Shown here piece by piece: positions 47,020 to 56,677 of a DNA stretch of 62,613 nt (positions within the stretch are counted from its first letter, which is position 1; every line of letters starts with the position of its first letter). The stretch comes from Acinetobacter sp. WU_MDCI_Axc73. Lineage in GTDB: Bacteria; Pseudomonadota; Gammaproteobacteria; Pseudomonadales; Moraxellaceae. Made by a program: the position numbers and the translations under genes. The stretch is from contig NZ_JAHPRO010000020.1 in assembly GCF_025562455.1 (NCBI RefSeq), positions 1-62,613 on the forward strand. The letters are read 5' to 3'. The notes under the pieces are model-generated. The model searched no databases and was not told where the DNA came from. It was given only the letters and a program-made list of their open reading frames with translations.

Positions 47020-47682
47020 TTAATCGAGTAATTCACGTTTAAATTCATCAGATTGTAAAGTTTTTCCTTCACGCGTACAGTTGCAAATGCATTGAATAAA
47101 ATACGCTGCATCAGATGGTAGTTTTGCTTTACCTGAAAAAAAATCCTGTACCTGTGTAAACACACGGCCTTTAAACGTTGTTCCGTCGCCACCTTCACCA
47201 GTTAAATTGTCTAAAGATACCCGAAATTTGCGACCAAAAGCTTGAGAAAATAACCACTCAATTGCTTGTGGTTTAACTTCGACTTGTTCAAAAAGCTGTT
47301 GTTGTTCAAGCGTTCGACCATCTGGCGCATACCAATAGCCCAAATCAGGTAATGAACGCCGTTTTGCCCCTGCAATCGTCCAGTGACTAATTTCATGTAA
47401 AGCGCTATTAAAAAAACCATGAGCAAACTGAATTCTAGCTGGTGCTTGATTTTGTGCAGGAAAATATTCTGGTTCAAAATCTCCTTTGACCAACGTCACA
47501 TTTTGATGGGAAAACCAGTGATTAAAGTGTAAAATAAGCCAATCAACCTGATCGTGTTCTGTTTGAAGGTTTTGCCACGGTGAGAGTTGCACTGTATTAG
47601 ACGACAGGGCAGACTGATGGGTTGAGTGGGTGCTAACAAGTGATGAAGTTGTTACTTCAGGTTGCGGCTGCAACAGGTGCAT
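47020..47682 (-). CDS. epmC: EpmC: elongation factor P hydroxylase
   Basis: This 220-residue protein matches EpmC (YfcM), which hydroxylates the lysyl-lysine on EF-P. The core has F-A-H-G-F-F-N-S-A-L-H-E-I-S-H-W (metal ligands His96, Glu97, His100), G-Y-W-Y-x-P-D-G-R and V-E-V-K-P-Q-A-I-E-W-L-F. It has an N-terminal extension of roughly 40 residues rich in Ser/Thr/Gln compared with E. coli; no internal ATG exists, so the real start could be a GTG or TTG inside it. Confidence 0.9.
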   Translation of the reverse strand: MHLLQPQPEVTTSSLVSTHSTHQSALSSNTVQLSPWQNLQTEHDQVDWLILHFNHWFSHQNVTLVKGDFEPEYFPAQNQAPARIQFAHGFFNSALHEISHWTIAGAKRRSLPDLGYWYAPDGRTLEQQQLFEQVEVKPQAIEWLFSQAFGRKFRVSLDNLTGEGGDGTTFKGRVFTQVQDFFSGKAKLPSDAAYFIQCICNCTREGKTLQSDEFKRELLD

Positions 47683-47777
47683 TGCTGTGTTACCATGAGT
47701 TCTGTCTAAATTAGTACAAAATTGTATCTTAATCTTTGACAGAGTACCGATGAATTTGTAGAATTGCCGCCTTAATT

Positions 47778-48338
47778 ATGTCAGCAAATACCTTTCCGGC
47801 ACAGATTGAGCCGTTTAAATGGGCTGAGCAAGGCTTTACATGGTCAGGAACACTGCCATTGTCTCGCTTTGCTCGTATCGCTCGTGAAGCTGTTGGATCA
47901 ATTAATGATCAATTGATCTCTATAGACTGTAAGCTATCAATGGATGCGTATCATCGCGTTGTGTGGTTTGATGGTCATGTTGAAACAAAAGTTTCACTGG
48001 AATGTCAGCGTTGTCTGGAGCCTGTGGAAATTCCTCTTGTTTCAGATTTCCGTCTCGCACTGGTTGATGATGAGTCACTGATAGAGCGCTTGGATGAGGA
48101 TGCTGATTTCATCGTCTTGGGCGAAAGTGAATCTTCAACAAAGGGTGATTTTTCTACTCCTGCTACTGTTGATTTACTGTCACTCATAGAAGATGAACTG
48201 TTATTGTTGATGCCTTTATCTCCTAAGCATGTGTCTTGTGAGCATAAGCATCAACCAGCCGTTGAGAATGTTGTCGAAGAAAAACGTGATAATCCGTTTG
48301 ACGTTTTGGCAGGTTTGAAAGGCAAACTTAATTCATAA
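47778..48338 (+). CDS. yceD: YceD (DUF177): 23S rRNA accumulation protein
   Basis: This 186-residue protein is encoded directly before rpmF, as in most bacteria. The DUF177 motif C-Q-R-C-L-E-P-V is present with a second conserved part at the C-terminus (D-N-P-F-D-V-L-A-G-L-K). It is needed for normal 23S rRNA levels in E. coli; how it acts is not known. A 9-bp dyad (48335-48353) overlaps the stop codon. Confidence 0.92.
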   Translation: MSANTFPAQIEPFKWAEQGFTWSGTLPLSRFARIAREAVGSINDQLISIDCKLSMDAYHRVVWFDGHVETKVSLECQRCLEPVEIPLVSDFRLALVDDESLIERLDEDADFIVLGESESSTKGDFSTPATVDLLSLIEDELLLLMPLSPKHVSCEHKHQPAVENVVEEKRDNPFDVLAGLKGKLNS

Positions 48339-48353
48339 CACAATTTGTGTTAT
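48335..48353. repeat. 19-bp palindrome at the yceD stop codon
   Basis: ATAACACAA-T-TTGTGTTAT is a perfect palindrome with a one-base centre. It overlaps the yceD TAA and is not followed by a T-run. It could form a hairpin that lowers read-through or mark a processing site before rpmF. Confidence 0.5.
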
Positions 48354-48417
48354 TATGTTGAGTTAAGACAACTGAATTTGTTCTGATCCATTTTTTCGAT
48401 CTTTGTAAGGAGCCATC

Positions 48418-48603
48418 ATGGCCGTTCAGCAAAACCGTAAAAGTCGCTCTCGCCGTGACATGCGCCGTTCACATGACGCTTTAACCGAGAATGCATTAAC
48501 TGTAGACCAAACTACAGGTGAAACTCATCGTCGTCACCATGTGACTAAAGATGGTTTTTACCGTGGTCGTCAATTATTCGCTAAAGCAGCTGATGCTGAA
48601 TAA
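48418..48603 (+). CDS. rpmF: RpmF: ribosomal protein L32
   Basis: This 61-residue basic protein begins [20 protein letters not shown], the L32 signature, and lacks the Cys pairs of zinc-binding L32. It has a strong AAGGAG ribosome binding site. It is followed by its own terminator, so the fab genes downstream have a separate promoter. In E. coli plsX and fabH follow rpmF; they are absent here. Confidence 0.97.
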   Translation: MAVQQNRKSRSRRDMRRSHDALTENALTVDQTTGETHRRHHVTKDGFYRGRQLFAKAADAE

Positions 48604-48649
48604 TTGAGCCAATTTGCATAAAAGCGTCATGCTTAAGTGTAGAAAAAAT

Positions 48650-48672
48650 GGGAGCGAAAGCTCCCTTTTTTT
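48650..48672 (+). terminator. Terminator of rpmF
   Basis: GGGAGC pairs with GCTCCC around a stable GAAA tetraloop, followed by seven Ts, 46 bp after the stop. Confidence 0.92.
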
Positions 48673-48757
48673 GTTGCTTTTCGCAATTATCAATTGATTC
48701 AATAAGTGTTAAATTTCCGCCTCGGAAACGAGCTAAGACGAAATAAAGGATTTTTAT

Positions 48758-49744
48758 ATGTCTGCTAAACGACTCGAGCAAGTGGCTCAAGCAACCAAAA
48801 CTGCATTTTTGTTCCCAGGTCAGGGGTCGCAAAAAATCGGCATGCTCGCTGAACTTGCCGAACAGTTTAGAGGGGTGCAAGAGACTTTTGCTGAAGCTTC
48901 AGAAGCAATTGGTTTTGATTTGTGGCAGATTGCGCAAAGTGGCGAAGGCTTGGATCAGACTGAAAATACTCAGCCTGTATTGCTCACTGCGAGTATTGCT
49001 TTATGGCGTGTATGGCTTGATTTGGGTGGTATTGCGCCTAAATACTTGGCAGGACACTCACTGGGTGAATACAGTGCGTTGGTTGCAGCACAATCTTTAA
49101 GCCTTGCTGATGCAGTGAAGTTGGTTAATTTACGCGGTAAATTAATGCAAAGTGCCGTACCACAAGGCGTTGGCGCAATGGCTGCAATCTTGGGTTTATC
49201 CGATGAGAAGGTGGTTGAGCTATGCCAGACTGTCTCTGCTTCGGGGCAGGGTTCTGTTGAAGCAGCAAATTACAATGCACAAGGTCAAGTGGTGATCGCA
49301 GGTTCGGTGGCTTTGGTAAATGAAGTGATGGCGCAGGCCAAAGAGCAATCAGGCAAAGCTATTGCTTTACCTGTTTCAGTGCCATCTCATTGTTCGTTAA
49401 TGAAACCTGCAGCAGAACAATTCGCAGCAGCATTGGAACAAACTGCCATTGAGCTACCACGTATACCTGTAATACAAAATGTCAACGCGGCAATCGCGAC
49501 CGATGTTACGCAATTGCGTCAGGCATTAACGGCTCAATTGTATCAGTCAGTACAATGGACACGCACGATGCAATATCTACAGGATCAAGGGATTCAGTAT
49601 GTGGTGGAGTGTGGTCCAGGTACAGTTTTAAGTAACCTAGCGAAACGTTTGCCAAATATTGAAAAAGCATTTGCGATCGACACCAAAGGTCGTATGGAAG
49701 ATGCCCTAAACGCAGTTTTAGTGGCGGAAGGAAAAATTGCATGA
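48758..49744 (+). CDS. fabD: FabD: malonyl-CoA:ACP transacylase
   Basis: This 328-residue enzyme loads malonyl groups on ACP for fatty acid synthesis. F-P-G-Q-G-S-Q (19-25), the nucleophile motif G-H-S-L-G-E-Y-S (Ser101) and P-S-H-C-S-L-M (catalytic His) are seen. The last 4 bp overlap fabG (ATGA). The gene has about a 10-residue N-terminal extension relative to E. coli. Confidence 0.96.
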   Translation: MSAKRLEQVAQATKTAFLFPGQGSQKIGMLAELAEQFRGVQETFAEASEAIGFDLWQIAQSGEGLDQTENTQPVLLTASIALWRVWLDLGGIAPKYLAGHSLGEYSALVAAQSLSLADAVKLVNLRGKLMQSAVPQGVGAMAAILGLSDEKVVELCQTVSASGQGSVEAANYNAQGQVVIAGSVALVNEVMAQAKEQSGKAIALPVSVPSHCSLMKPAAEQFAAALEQTAIELPRIPVIQNVNAAIATDVTQLRQALTAQLYQSVQWTRTMQYLQDQGIQYVVECGPGTVLSNLAKRLPNIEKAFAIDTKGRMEDALNAVLVAEGKIA

Positions 49745-50475
49745 CACAACAACGCAAAGTTGCCTTAGTGACAGGTGCGAGCCGTGGTATCGGCGCGGCA
49801 ATTGCACAGCAACTTCTTCAAGACGGTTATTTTGTCGTTGGTACAGCAACCAGTGAATCGGGTGCTCAAAAGTTAACAGAGCAGTTTGGTGAACAGGGCG
49901 CAGGACTTGCGCTTGATGTTCGTCATCTTGATCAAATTGAAGCTGTTGTTTCAACGATTGAACAAAATTATGGTCCAGTACTGATATTAGTCAATAATGC
50001 AGGCATTACCCGTGATAATTTGTTACTGCGTATGTCTGAAGATGACTGGGACGACATTTTAAATATTCATTTAAAAGCGGTTTATCGTTTATCAAAACGT
50101 GTACTAAAAGGCATGACCAAAGCCCGTTTTGGACGTATTATCAATGTTAGTTCAGTGGTTGCACACTTTGCGAATCCGGGTCAAGCCAACTACTCAGCAG
50201 CTAAAGCGGGAATTGAGGCATTTAGCCGCAGTCTTGCCAAAGAGATGGGAAGTCGCCAGATTACCGTAAATAGTGTTGCACCTGGTTTTATTGCAACTGA
50301 AATGACAGAAGCACTCAGTGATGATCTTCGTAAAAAAATGAGTGATCAGGTTGCGCTAGGTCGTCTTGGCGAACCACAGGATATCGCAAATGCAGTAAGT
50401 TTCCTTGCTTCAGATAAAGCAAGTTACATTACTGGTACGGTATTACATGTAAATGGTGGTTTATACATGGCTTAA
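49741..50475 (+). CDS. fabG: FabG: 3-oxoacyl-ACP reductase
   Basis: This 244-residue SDR enzyme reduces 3-oxoacyl-ACP with NADPH. T-G-A-S-R-G-I-G (11-18) is the cofactor loop. N-V-S-S and Y-S-A-A-K-A-G (Tyr and Lys near 150 and 154) are the active site. V-N-G-G-L-Y-M-A is the usual C-terminus. It is translationally coupled to fabD and followed 85 bp later by acpP. Confidence 0.96.
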   Translation: MTQQRKVALVTGASRGIGAAIAQQLLQDGYFVVGTATSESGAQKLTEQFGEQGAGLALDVRHLDQIEAVVSTIEQNYGPVLILVNNAGITRDNLLLRMSEDDWDDILNIHLKAVYRLSKRVLKGMTKARFGRIINVSSVVAHFANPGQANYSAAKAGIEAFSRSLAKEMGSRQITVNSVAPGFIATEMTEALSDDLRKKMSDQVALGRLGEPQDIANAVSFLASDKASYITGTVLHVNGGLYMA

Positions 50476-50560
50476 GGCTGATGGATAAACTTTTAAAATA
50501 TTCAATATTCAATTAAACTAACGGCAATTAAAAACGCCACAAGCAATGAGGAGAATTCCT

Positions 50561-50797
50561 GTGAGCGATATCGAACAACGTGTTAAGCAAGCAGTTGCAG
50601 AACAACTCGGTATGAAAGTTGAAGAGATCAAAAACGAAGCATCTTTCATGGATGATTTGGGCGCAGACTCTCTTGATCTTGTTGAACTAGTGATGTCTTT
50701 CGAAAATGATTTCGACATCACGATTCCTGATGAAGATTCTAACGAAATCACAACTGTTCAATCAGCAATTGATTACGTAACCAAAAAACTTGGTTAA
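50561..50797 (+). CDS. acpP: AcpP: acyl carrier protein
   Basis: This 78-residue acidic protein carries acyl groups on 4'-phosphopantetheine at Ser37 (motif [10 protein letters not shown]). The start is GTG at 50561, since the family begins with S-D-I-E; AGGAGAA lies 7 bases upstream. A frame starting at 50546 would add five residues and place the ribosome binding site inside the gene, so I reject it. A terminator follows. Confidence 0.96.
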   Translation: MSDIEQRVKQAVAEQLGMKVEEIKNEASFMDDLGADSLDLVELVMSFENDFDITIPDEDSNEITTVQSAIDYVTKKLG

Positions 50798-50816
50798 TTA
50801 ATCAATGTTGATAAAG

Positions 50817-50838
50817 ACCACCGTAAGGTGGTTTTTTT
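50817..50838 (+). terminator. Terminator of acpP
   Basis: ACCACC pairs with GGTGGT around a GTAA tetraloop, followed by seven Ts, 19 bp after the stop. Confidence 0.92.
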
Positions 50839-50985
50839 ATGTCTATTCTAAAAGCAACTTTTTATAAATTACATATCTTTACCTGATTGAAGCAGACTGA
50901 CACCATAAGGTGCTTATTTTTTGAGTATAACTATAAGGGCTTTAAATTTATTTCATGATGAAAATAATCATTACAGGAGAAAATC

Positions 50986-51453
50986 ATGGGTCTTTTTGAT
51001 TTTGTAAAAGGCATTGGTAAGAAAAATCAGGCAAAAACTGAACAACCAGCCGCAACACCTAATGAGCCAACTGCGCAAGAGATTGCGAATCAGCTTTTGG
51101 CACATGTTAAAAGCTTAGGCTTGCCAATTGAAGGCTTAGTTGTCAATTATAATAGTACGACAGATCTGGCGACGATTCAGGGTAAGGTCAAGAGCCAAGC
51201 AGACAAGGAAAAAATTGTACTGGCAGTCGGTAATATTGATCATGTTGCGAAAGTGGATGATCAAATGACTGTTGAAGTGCCTGAGCCAGAAAGCAAATTT
51301 TATACCGTCAAATCAGGTGACAATTTATCTAAAATTTCAAAAGAATTTTATGGTGACCCAAACCAGTACAATAAGATTTTTGAAGCCAATAAACCATTAC
51401 TAAAAAATGCAGACGATATTTACCCAGGGCAGGTATTACGGATTCCGCAATAA
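50986..51453 (+). CDS. BON/LysM protein (Kbp/YgaU-like)
   Basis: This 155-residue cytoplasmic protein has a short N-terminal lead (G-L-F-D-F-V-K-G-I-G-K-K), a BON domain (about 28-100) and a C-terminal LysM domain (Y-T-V-K-S-G-D-N-L-S-K-I-S, from about 106). The order is that of E. coli YgaU/Kbp, a potassium-binding protein. No signal peptide is seen. A strong AGGAG site is upstream, and a bidirectional terminator follows. Confidence 0.9.
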   Translation: MGLFDFVKGIGKKNQAKTEQPAATPNEPTAQEIANQLLAHVKSLGLPIEGLVVNYNSTTDLATIQGKVKSQADKEKIVLAVGNIDHVAKVDDQMTVEVPEPESKFYTVKSGDNLSKISKEFYGDPNQYNKIFEANKPLLKNADDIYPGQVLRIPQ

Positions 51454-51465
51454 ATTTTATGTTTT

Positions 51466-51493
51466 AAAAAAAGGCGCTTATGCGCCTTTTTTT
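51466..51493. terminator. Bidirectional terminator between the BON/LysM gene and thiD
   Basis: AAAAAAAGGCGC pairs with GCGCCTTTTTTT around a 4-nt loop TTAT. It sits between converging genes. Confidence 0.93.
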
Positions 51494-51498
51494 AATTT

Positions 51499-52296
<798 letters not shown>

Positions 52297-52385
52297 TTAG
52301 TATAGGCAAGTTTGGGGAAAGTCTCGACCTTATTTTTAATCGGATTCTGATGAGAATTCGCCTGTAGCTGATTTGGGTGTAATTT

Positions 52386-53039
52386 GTGAACGCAGTAAAA
52401 AATCTTTTGATCGATTTGGATGGAACGTTGACCGACCCGAAAGTCGGAATTACCACGTCAGCCCGTTATGGTTTAAATAAAGTAGGCTTTTCAATTGCCG
52501 ATCATGAAAATATTGACTGGATTATTGGACCACCATTGAAAGCTTCACTCGCCAAACTGATCAATGTTGATGTGCATCATGATTTGGCAGAGCAGGCGCT
52601 GTTGGGATATCGTGAGCGTTTTGCAGTGACAGGTTTATTTGAAAATGAACTTTATCCCGATGTGATAGAGACTTTGAAGACACTTAAAAATCAAGGTTAT
52701 CAATTATATTTAGCCACTGCTAAGCCACATGTGTATGCAGTGCGTATTTTGGAGCATTTTGAATTATTACAATATTTCACTCATCCTTATGGAAGTGAAC
52801 TCACAGGTGAACGAACCAATAAAGGGGATTTGATTGCTTATATCTTAGAAAAAGAGCAATTAAATCCTACTGAATGTTTAATGGTTGGGGATCGTGAACA
52901 TGATATTTTTGGTGCACGTCGTCATGGTATTGAAACTGTTGCGGTAGAATATGGTTATGGTACTGAGCAAGAACTAGATTTGGCAGCGCCCAAATATAAA
53001 ATCAAAAGTTTTAAACAGTTACTCGACATATTAACCTGA
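52386..53039 (+). CDS. HAD-superfamily phosphatase (Gph/PpaX-like)
   Basis: This 217-residue protein starts with the HAD motif I D-L-D-G-T-L-T-D (about 10-17). It has motif II L-A-T-A-K-P (about 113-118) and motif III/IV M-V-G-D-R-E-H-D-I-F-G-A. It resembles phosphoglycolate-type phosphatases and nucleotidases; the substrate is unknown. The start is GTG at 52386. It is divergent from thiD with 119 bp between them. Confidence 0.85.
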   Translation: MNAVKNLLIDLDGTLTDPKVGITTSARYGLNKVGFSIADHENIDWIIGPPLKASLAKLINVDVHHDLAEQALLGYRERFAVTGLFENELYPDVIETLKTLKNQGYQLYLATAKPHVYAVRILEHFELLQYFTHPYGSELTGERTNKGDLIAYILEKEQLNPTECLMVGDREHDIFGARRHGIETVAVEYGYGTEQELDLAAPKYKIKSFKQLLDILT

Positions 53040-53130
53040 AGACAAATACCAAATCCGAACAGCATCTTGTTAGGCTTTATTTTACGATGATGTTCCAATA
53101 ATAAATCATAACGATCAGGAATAATTCAAG

Positions 53131-53457
53131 TTGAAAAATTTAGCCCTAAGTACTGTGTTAATATCGGGTTTAGTGGCTTGCCATGCATTTCCAAACTCTG
53201 ATTCTGGCAAGCGAATACAGGTGGCGAAATCACTTCAAGGTAAGCAGTGCGAACAGCAAGGTTTGGCTATTTCAGTATTGAAACAACAATTGCAGATAGA
53301 ACATATCCACATCTATGCCGAATCTGTTGGGCATGATGGCATGATGCGCCCTCAGATGTGTGGTACGCCAGATGGTAAAGTTGCGATTTTTAGTATCGAC
53401 CAAAAACAATTAACTCAGGCAAAGGCCCTTGGCTTTTTGGTCTATCCAACCCAATAA
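53131..53457 (+). CDS. Small hypothetical lipoprotein
   Basis: This 108-residue protein starts at TTG 53131, with AGGAAT about 10 bases upstream. It has a short signal ending G-L-V-A-C (lipobox). The mature part has two Cys residues (in G-K-Q-C-E and Q-M-C-G), which may form a disulfide. It shows no domain I recognise. There is no clear terminator before the next gene. Confidence 0.65.
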   Translation: MKNLALSTVLISGLVACHAFPNSDSGKRIQVAKSLQGKQCEQQGLAISVLKQQLQIEHIHIYAESVGHDGMMRPQMCGTPDGKVAIFSIDQKQLTQAKALGFLVYPTQ

Positions 53458-53506
53458 AAAAACGAATCTATTGAGATATTTTTAGCGAGACCAAAGGGAT
53501 GTTTTT

Positions 53507-54652
53507 TTGGATTACACAAATTTGAAACTTATGCGAAATTATAAAATTGACATCTTAAGAGGTGTTTCTATTCTTTTGGTGTTACTACATCATTTTAATA
53601 TTCCTTATAAATTATATGATACGTGGTTAGGCATTTCAGTTTTTGGAGAGTCTTTAAGTACTTTAATTGCTCGAAATGGTAATTATGGTGTGACTATGTT
53701 TTTTGTCATTTCGGGGTTTTTAATTACCCAGCATACATTACAAAGAAACGCTAGCCTTGCACATATCCAACTTAAAAATTTCTATATCCGACGTGTGGCG
53801 CGTATCTTACCTTGTTTGGTATTGCTGGTTGTGATGGTCACAATATTAGGATGTTTAGGGCTTCAGCCATTTTTAAACCAAACACCCAATGGTATTGAAG
53901 TCCCTTATGGCTTAACGGTTTTTGCTGCATTTACCTTCTGGATGAATATCCTGATTATCGAATATGGCTGGGTCAATTATGCGTTAGGCGTGTTATGGTC
54001 GCTTTCTGTTGAAGAGGTTTTTTATCTGGCATTTCCATTGTTGTGTTTAACATTGGCTAGAGGGAAAGCCTTTGTGATATTTCTGCTCTTAATCATCGTG
54101 TATGCGCCATATTTTCGTTCGCTACATTTTGGTGAAGAAAGTGGAGCATATCTTTACCACTATTTTTCTAGTTTTGATGGGGTTGCGCTCGGTTGTTTAA
54201 CGGCTTTATTTGCTCAGAAATTTTCCATCCAACAGACTCACACAAAATGGATTGTACCCGTTTTGATATTGTTGATGATCTGTTTATATGTCTATGCACC
54301 GATTAAAGAGGTCAGTACGTGGAGTATCAGTATCTTTGCATTATTCAGTGCAGGTCTGATATTTTGTTTTGTTCAACAATCTCAAGTTCATCATCTTTCT
54401 ATTCTTTCAAAAATGATGGTGTGGATTGGACAGCGCAGCTACGAAATGTATTTATTTCATTTGATTGTATTGGGGTTGATGAAAGTGGTGTACTTTCCTA
54501 AAACGACCCTACCAGATCAAAAGATCATGTTGTTGCTGATTTTTTTCATCGGAACTTTTGTGTTGAGTGCGTTGATAGAAAAATACTATTCCACACCTTT
54601 GAATCGGAAAATTAGACAAAAATGGATCACAAAAAAGCCTCAGATCGACTGA
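53507..54652 (+). CDS. Acyltransferase family 3 (OafA-like)
   Basis: This 381-residue inner-membrane protein has about 10 helices. It carries the acyltransferase-3 N-terminal motif I-D-I-L-R-G-V-S-I-L-L-V-L-L-H-H (catalytic-type His), then F-F-V-I-S-G-F-L-I-T and R-R-V-A-R-I-L-P. It likely transfers an acyl group to a surface glycan or lipid; the target is unknown. The start TTG at 53507 has AAAGGGA seven bases upstream. The ATG at 53531 is an alternative without a clear site. Confidence 0.82.
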   Translation: MDYTNLKLMRNYKIDILRGVSILLVLLHHFNIPYKLYDTWLGISVFGESLSTLIARNGNYGVTMFFVISGFLITQHTLQRNASLAHIQLKNFYIRRVARILPCLVLLVVMVTILGCLGLQPFLNQTPNGIEVPYGLTVFAAFTFWMNILIIEYGWVNYALGVLWSLSVEEVFYLAFPLLCLTLARGKAFVIFLLLIIVYAPYFRSLHFGEESGAYLYHYFSSFDGVALGCLTALFAQKFSIQQTHTKWIVPVLILLMICLYVYAPIKEVSTWSISIFALFSAGLIFCFVQQSQVHHLSILSKMMVWIGQRSYEMYLFHLIVLGLMKVVYFPKTTLPDQKIMLLLIFFIGTFVLSALIEKYYSTPLNRKIRQKWITKKPQID

Positions 54653-54657
54653 GGCTT
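54631..54657 (-). terminator. Terminator of hemJ
   Basis: AAGCCTCAG pairs with CTGAGGCTT around a 5-nt loop, followed on the minus strand by six Ts. It lies 18 bp after the hemJ stop and overlaps the last codons of the acyltransferase gene on the other strand. Confidence 0.82.
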
Positions 54658-54675
54658 GATTGTTAAAAATATATT

Positions 54676-55128
54676 TTAAAACTGTGGCTTAACCACAACC
54701 AATATCACAACAGCAAATAAAATTAGGGTTGGCATTTCATTAAAAAAACGCCAAAACTTGTGCGATTTATAATGTGGATTGCCAATCAGTTTTTTACGGT
54801 AATAGCCGCAGAAAAAATGATAGACCACCAAAAGTCCAACTAAAGCGACTTTAAAGTAAAACCAGAGTGCTTGATGATAATGTCGGGTTGCATCGCCCCA
54901 ATCGACGAGAAAGTGTGCGGTAATTAATGTGGCGATCATCGCAGGCCACATAATCCCTCGATACAACTTACGTTCCATGATTTCAAAGCGTTGATGACTA
55001 AGTGTATCTTCGCTCATGGCATGGTAGACAAAAAGTCGCGGCAAATAGAATAAGGCCGCGAACCAGCAAACCACAGCAATAATGTGTAATGCTTTTACCC
55101 ACAAAAATGCTTCAGAAGGTGCATCCAT
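54676..55128 (-). CDS. hemJ: HemJ: protoporphyrinogen IX oxidase
   Basis: This 150-residue membrane protein has four helices and the HemJ pattern: K-A-L-H-I-I-A-V-V-C-W-F-A (with conserved His15), a F-E-I-M-E-R-K-L-Y segment, Y-F-K-V-A-L-V and a C-terminal F-N-E-M-P-T-L. It oxidises protoporphyrinogen IX to protoporphyrin IX in heme synthesis; the family was first described in cyanobacteria and Acinetobacter. It lies 21 bp after fabB on the same strand, so the two may be co-transcribed. Confidence 0.93.
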   Translation of the reverse strand: MDAPSEAFLWVKALHIIAVVCWFAALFYLPRLFVYHAMSEDTLSHQRFEIMERKLYRGIMWPAMIATLITAHFLVDWGDATRHYHQALWFYFKVALVGLLVVYHFFCGYYRKKLIGNPHYKSHKFWRFFNEMPTLILFAVVILVVVKPQF

Positions 55129-55149
55129 TAATGATCCCTAGTGGGAGTA

Positions 55150-56379
55150 TTAGGCATCCCACTTTTTGAAAACGAGGCAAGCATTTACGCCGCCAAAACC
55201 AAAACTGTTACTCATGACAGTATTCAGCTTTGTATCACGTTTTTCAAGTACGATATCAAAACCTTTTGCACCTTCATCAAGTTCAGTTACGTTGATGTTT
55301 GGAGCAATAAAGTCATTTTGCATCATCAGAACTGAGTAAATCGCTTCTTGTACGCCCGCAGCACCTAAACTATGACCCGTCATTGATTTGGTTGAGCTAA
55401 CGGCTGGTACATTGCCCTCACCAAAGGCACGTTCCATGGCTTTAAGCTCGGTAATGTCGCCCGCAGGGGTGGATGTGCCATGTGTATTGACATAGTCAAT
55501 TTTGTCTACACCGTGTTGTTTAGCTTCTTCGAGTGCCATAAGAACACAGCGTGTTGCGCCTTCACCACTTGGTGCAACCATGTCTGCGCCATCAGAGTTT
55601 GCTGCATAAGCCACGACTTCTGCTAGAATATTCGCGCCACGTGCTTGAGCATGTTCAAGAGACTCAAGTACGACAAAACCACCACCACCAGCAATAACAA
55701 AACCATCACGGTCTGCTGAATACGGGCGAGACGCAGTTTCTGGTGAGTCATTATATTTTGAACATAATGCGCCCATGGCATCAAACAACAAGCTTTGTGA
55801 CCAATGATCTTCTTCACCGCCACCTGCAAGCATCAAATCTTGCTTACCAAGTTGGATGAGATTAAATGCATAACCAATCGCATCGGCAGAGGTTGCACAT
55901 GCGCTGGTAATCGAGTGTGCTACCCCTTGCAATTTAAAAGCAACGCCTACGTTTGCAGTAATGGTATTACTCATATTACGTGGTACGAAGAATGGGCCAA
56001 TTTTACGCGCACCTTTTTCTTCAAGCAGTTCGACCATCTCAACTACAGAATGTGTTGAGTTACCGCCACTGCCACCCGCAATACCATAACGTGGGTTGCC
56101 TGCTAAGTCTTCAACTTTTAAGCCAGCATGTTGAACAGCATCGACTGCTGCATTGTATGCATACATGGCGCATACACCCATGAACCGTTTAATCTTACGA
56201 TCAATATGATCAAAGTTTTGTTCCGCTGCCGCACTAACATGACTCTTGAAGTTGAGTTCAGCATAAGATGGGTTAAAACGTGTCCCAGAGATTCCATTTT
56301 GAAGTGAATGAGTGACCTCTTCTAAAGAGTTACCGATGCATGAATTAATTCCCATGCCAGTGATTACAACACGTTTCAT
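55150..56379 (-). CDS. fabB: FabB: 3-oxoacyl-ACP synthase I
   Basis: This 409-residue condensing enzyme extends fatty acids and is needed for unsaturated ones. The active Cys161 (S-A-C-A-T-S-A), His300 (T-H-G-T-S-T-P) and His336 (G-H-S-L-G-A-A-G) are in place. S-N-S-F-G-F-G-G-V-N at the C-terminus completes the signature. It is closer to E. coli FabB than FabF (e.g. D-R-K-I-K-R-F-M, G-G-G-E-E). AAGGGA precedes the ATG. It is not next to fabD-fabG-acpP. Confidence 0.93.
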   Translation of the reverse strand: MKRVVITGMGINSCIGNSLEEVTHSLQNGISGTRFNPSYAELNFKSHVSAAAEQNFDHIDRKIKRFMGVCAMYAYNAAVDAVQHAGLKVEDLAGNPRYGIAGGSGGNSTHSVVEMVELLEEKGARKIGPFFVPRNMSNTITANVGVAFKLQGVAHSITSACATSADAIGYAFNLIQLGKQDLMLAGGGEEDHWSQSLLFDAMGALCSKYNDSPETASRPYSADRDGFVIAGGGGFVVLESLEHAQARGANILAEVVAYAANSDGADMVAPSGEGATRCVLMALEEAKQHGVDKIDYVNTHGTSTPAGDITELKAMERAFGEGNVPAVSSTKSMTGHSLGAAGVQEAIYSVLMMQNDFIAPNINVTELDEGAKGFDIVLEKRDTKLNTVMSNSFGFGGVNACLVFKKWDA

Positions 56380-56609
56380 CTACAGATCCCTTATATGGTG
56401 ATAGTTTTGAGTGCAACGAAATTCGACTTTTTATAGTAAGGGAGATTAAAACCCGAAGAACTACGCCACTCATGTTTGAGATTGACATCATAATACCAGA
56501 AAGCATTTTCAATTCTTATGGCAAATCCTATGCGCATTACACGAAGGCTGAAGTGGTAATAACGGTAGGCGACGAAAGACAATGCTTTACCAAAAGAAAC
56601 AGATTAAAG

Positions 56610-56638
56610 TTGAGATAAGTCCACACTACACCTAGTAT
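56610..56638 (+). promoter_or_regulatory. Predicted promoter of the EcsC-family gene
   Basis: TTGAGA (-35) and TAGTAT (-10) are separated by 17 bp. The predicted start is near 56645, about 33 bp before the ATG. No clear fabB promoter is visible in the remaining part of this 298-bp gap. Confidence 0.42.
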
Positions 56639-56677
56639 TTATAACTAAATGTAAGAATCAAAACATAGAGGTACTTG

